NCBI RefSeq assembly: GCF_014197015.1
Contig: NZ_JACIET010000001.1
Span: 248,001 to 312,000 of the forward strand
DNA: 64,000 nucleotides
Reading direction: 5' to 3'
DNA from: Niveibacterium umoris
GTDB taxonomy: Bacteria > Pseudomonadota > Gammaproteobacteria > Burkholderiales > Rhodocyclaceae
This document shows positions 62,243 to 64,000 of this stretch, in pieces. The notes below the pieces were generated by a model. It worked only from the letters and a program-made list of their open reading frames with translations. It was not told the DNA's origin and did not search any database. The translations under genes were made by a program, and so were the position numbers. Positions within the stretch are counted from its first letter, which is position 1. Every line of letters begins with the position of its first letter.

Positions 62243-63589
62243 ATGCAGCGCCCCGTGTTTCATGCCAGCCTCTACGACCGCGAAAGCCCGCCCGCCAGCT
62301 ACTGGGCTGCGGTGACGCCAGCGCCGGTTTTCGATCCGCTCCCCGGCGACTGCGAGACCGAAGTGGCGGTGATCGGCGGCGGCTTCACCGGACTCTCGGC
62401 GGCCTTGCACCTTGCACGCGACCACGGCATCCATGCGGTGGTGCTGGAGGCCGGCGCCATCGGCTGGGGCGCCAGCGGCCGCAATGCCGGCTTCAACACC
62501 TTGCCAGCGACCAAGCACGCCACCCGCACCTTGTTCGCCCACTGGTGCGAGGACGACGTACGCGCCTTCTTCGAGGCCCAGCAACAAGGGCAGGCGCTGG
62601 TGCAGGACCTCGCCATGAGCGAGGGCTTCGACCTGCAATCGACTGGCTCGGGCGTGTTCTGGGTGGCGCACACGGTGCGTGCGGTGCAGGCGCTCGCCGA
62701 AGAGGGGCAGTGGCTGGCCCGCGCCGGGGTGACGGCCCGCCTCCTCGACGCCGAGGAATTCCGGCGCTGCGGGCACGGCGGGCGCGAGGCCTTCGGTGCC
62801 CTGCATCTGCTGGCGGGCGGCGGCATCAACCCGCTGGCGCTGACCTACGGGCTCGCGCTCGCCGCCCGGCGGCACGGCGCGACGGTGTGCGCCCATTCAC
62901 CGGTCCGCATCTGGCGCGCGGCAGACGGGCGTCATGTCCTCGAGACCCCGCAGGGCAGGGTGCGCGCCCGCAAGGTGGTGCTCGCGACCAACGCCTACCG
63001 CGACGGCGTCGACCCGGCCGCCCTGCAGCGCCGAGTCCTGCCCGCCATCTCCAACATCGTCGTGACCGAGCCGCTTTCGGCCGCAAAGTGGGACGCGTTG
63101 GGCCTCGTCACGGAAGCGCCGATGTCGGATTCACGCCACCTCGTCAGCTACTACCGGCGCCTGCCGGACGGCCGCCTGCTGTTCGGCGCACGCGGCGACA
63201 CGCTCGGCGATCCGGGCCAGCAGGCCCGGATGCAGGCCCGGCTGATGGCGCTGATCGCCCGCAAGTTTCCCGATGCAGGGCCGCTCGCGCCGGCCTGGTT
63301 CTGGCAGGGGCTGGTGGCCCTGACGCGGCGCTTCCTGCCCTCGCTCGGCACCGTGCCCGGCGACGACTCGGTGCACTACGCCTTCGGCTGTTTCGGCTCG
63401 GGCGTGAACACCATGCCCTGGATGGGCCGCACGATCGCGCGCCGCATCGCCGGGCGCCGCCCCACCGCCGCCGAGTCCTGCGAACTCTTCCGCGACCTGC
63501 CCGCGCCGCTTCCGCGCAGCCCCTGGCTGCAACGCAAGGGGCTGCAGCTCGCCTATGCCCACTACGCCCTGCTGGATGCACTGCCTTGA
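62243..63589 (+). CDS. FAD-dependent amine oxidoreductase (PuuB/DAO family)
   Basis: The protein has 448 residues from ATG 62243; the longer frame overlaps the LysR gene on the other strand and lacks a ribosome site. The FAD Rossmann motif VAVIGGGFTGLSAALHLA (near residues 36-53) and GAIGWGASGRNAGFN (near 72-86) are shared with gamma-glutamylputrescine oxidase PuuB and related enzymes. The C-terminal FGCFGSGVNTMPWMGR is also typical. It probably oxidises an amine to an aldehyde, which the following dehydrogenase would oxidise to an acid. Substrate unassigned; polyamines are plausible. Confidence 0.87.
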   Translation: MQRPVFHASLYDRESPPASYWAAVTPAPVFDPLPGDCETEVAVIGGGFTGLSAALHLARDHGIHAVVLEAGAIGWGASGRNAGFNTLPATKHATRTLFAHWCEDDVRAFFEAQQQGQALVQDLAMSEGFDLQSTGSGVFWVAHTVRAVQALAEEGQWLARAGVTARLLDAEEFRRCGHGGREAFGALHLLAGGGINPLALTYGLALAARRHGATVCAHSPVRIWRAADGRHVLETPQGRVRARKVVLATNAYRDGVDPAALQRRVLPAISNIVVTEPLSAAKWDALGLVTEAPMSDSRHLVSYYRRLPDGRLLFGARGDTLGDPGQQARMQARLMALIARKFPDAGPLAPAWFWQGLVALTRRFLPSLGTVPGDDSVHYAFGCFGSGVNTMPWMGRTIARRIAGRRPTAAESCELFRDLPAPLPRSPWLQRKGLQLAYAHYALLDALP

Positions 63590-63606
63590 TCAGGAGAGAT
63601 GCCGCG

Positions 63607-64000
63607 ATGACCATGACACCCACCCAGATCCAGATGTCCGAACGCTCGGGCCATCACTTCGTCTCGGGCCAGTACCGCCCCGGCGCCGGGCCGCGGCGTG
63701 CGGTCATCGATCCGGCCAGCGAGGCCGTGGTCGCGCACTACGCCGAGGCCAACGCGGAAGAAGTGGCGATAGCCGTCGAGTCTGCGGCGCAGGCGCAGCG
63801 CCAATGGTGGGCGCTCAGCGCGCTGGACCGCGCCAACCTGCTGCATGAGGTCGCCGCCCGGCTCGAAACGCTCGCCGCCACGGTGGGCGAATGCCTGACG
63901 CGCGAGATGGGCAAGCCCTACCGCGAATCACACTGGGAGGTGGGCGCCTCGGCAAGCGCCTTCCGCCACTACGCAGAACTGGCCCGCCACGAGAACGGCC
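63607..64000 (+). CDS. NAD(P)-dependent aldehyde dehydrogenase, 3' truncated by window edge
   Basis: The first 131 residues are visible, with AGGAGA upstream. They show an ALDH N-terminus: AVIDPASEAVVAHYAEANAEEV, AQRQWWALSALDRANLLHEVA and LTREMGKPYRES. The catalytic Cys and Glu are beyond the window. It starts 17 nt after the oxidase gene, so the two likely form an operon that turns an amine into a carboxylic acid. Which ALDH subfamily this is cannot be told from the part seen. Confidence 0.85.
   Translation, partial: MTMTPTQIQMSERSGHHFVSGQYRPGAGPRRAVIDPASEAVVAHYAEANAEEVAIAVESAAQAQRQWWALSALDRANLLHEVAARLETLAATVGECLTREMGKPYRESHWEVGASASAFRHYAELARHENG

Overview
The window is a GC-rich chromosomal segment of a Gram-negative bacterium. 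Housekeeping synteny points to a betaproteobacterium, and a Rhodocyclales-like (Zoogloea/Azoarcus/Thauera-type) member is my inference. The order rseC-mucD-lepA-lepB-(DUF4845)-rnc-era-recO-pdxJ-acpS, the System I cytochrome c maturation operon and a PEP-CTERM surface protein all fit that placement. No 16S gene or long species-specific marker is present to confirm it.

Layout. (1) 1-11.9 kb, + strand: the tail of rseC, a DegQ/MucD protease, lepA, lepB, a DUF4845 gene, rnc, era, recO, pdxJ, acpS, nagZ, uvrC and pgsA, many with 1-4 nt overlaps. (2) 11.9-14.7 kb: two tRNA groups, Gly-Cys-Gly (the two Gly genes are identical) and Pro-Arg-His, around an RhlE-type RNA helicase. (3) 15.1-25.8 kb, + strand: an eleven-gene accessory locus. 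It encodes a PPC-domain exported protein, a caspase-fold (C14) protease, an ECF sigma factor, a one-pass membrane partner, a Cys-rich exported protein with a duplicated module, two membrane proteins, a small exported protein, an OmpA-like protein, a TPR-CHAT protease and another exported protein. Two caspase-superfamily proteases next to a sigma factor make this the best candidate for an undescribed system. (4) 25.9-34.2 kb, - strand: a PEP-CTERM protein, a small VTT-like membrane protein and a complete ccmABCDEFGHI operon. (5) 34.5-42.6 kb: a trypsin-like protease, a divergent LysR/SDR pair, tRNA-Ala(CGC), a giant tricorn-like S41 protease and an M32 carboxypeptidase. (6) 42.8-47.7 kb: a tight five-gene operon with a two-domain ABC permease, its ATPase, a ferritin-like DUF455 protein and AzlC/AzlD. 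A diguanylate cyclase follows.

(7) 49.2-59.3 kb reads as a cyanophycin/arginine utilisation island. A TonB receptor diverges from an exported cyanophycinase. An M14 hydrolase (probably a beta-Asp-Arg dipeptidase), an AraC-type ArgR, both arginine N-succinyltransferase subunits and a YfcC/ArcD-like permease follow the cyanophycinase. The divergent intergenic region carries tandem 21-bp repeats that match the Pseudomonas ArgR half-site pattern TGTCGC-N8-AA-N5. (8) 59.3-64 kb: a GNAT acetyltransferase, a transglutaminase-like/TPR lipoprotein, and a LysR regulator divergent from a PuuB-like amine oxidase and an aldehyde dehydrogenase cut by the window end.

All identifications rest on reading motifs and gene order; no database search was run.
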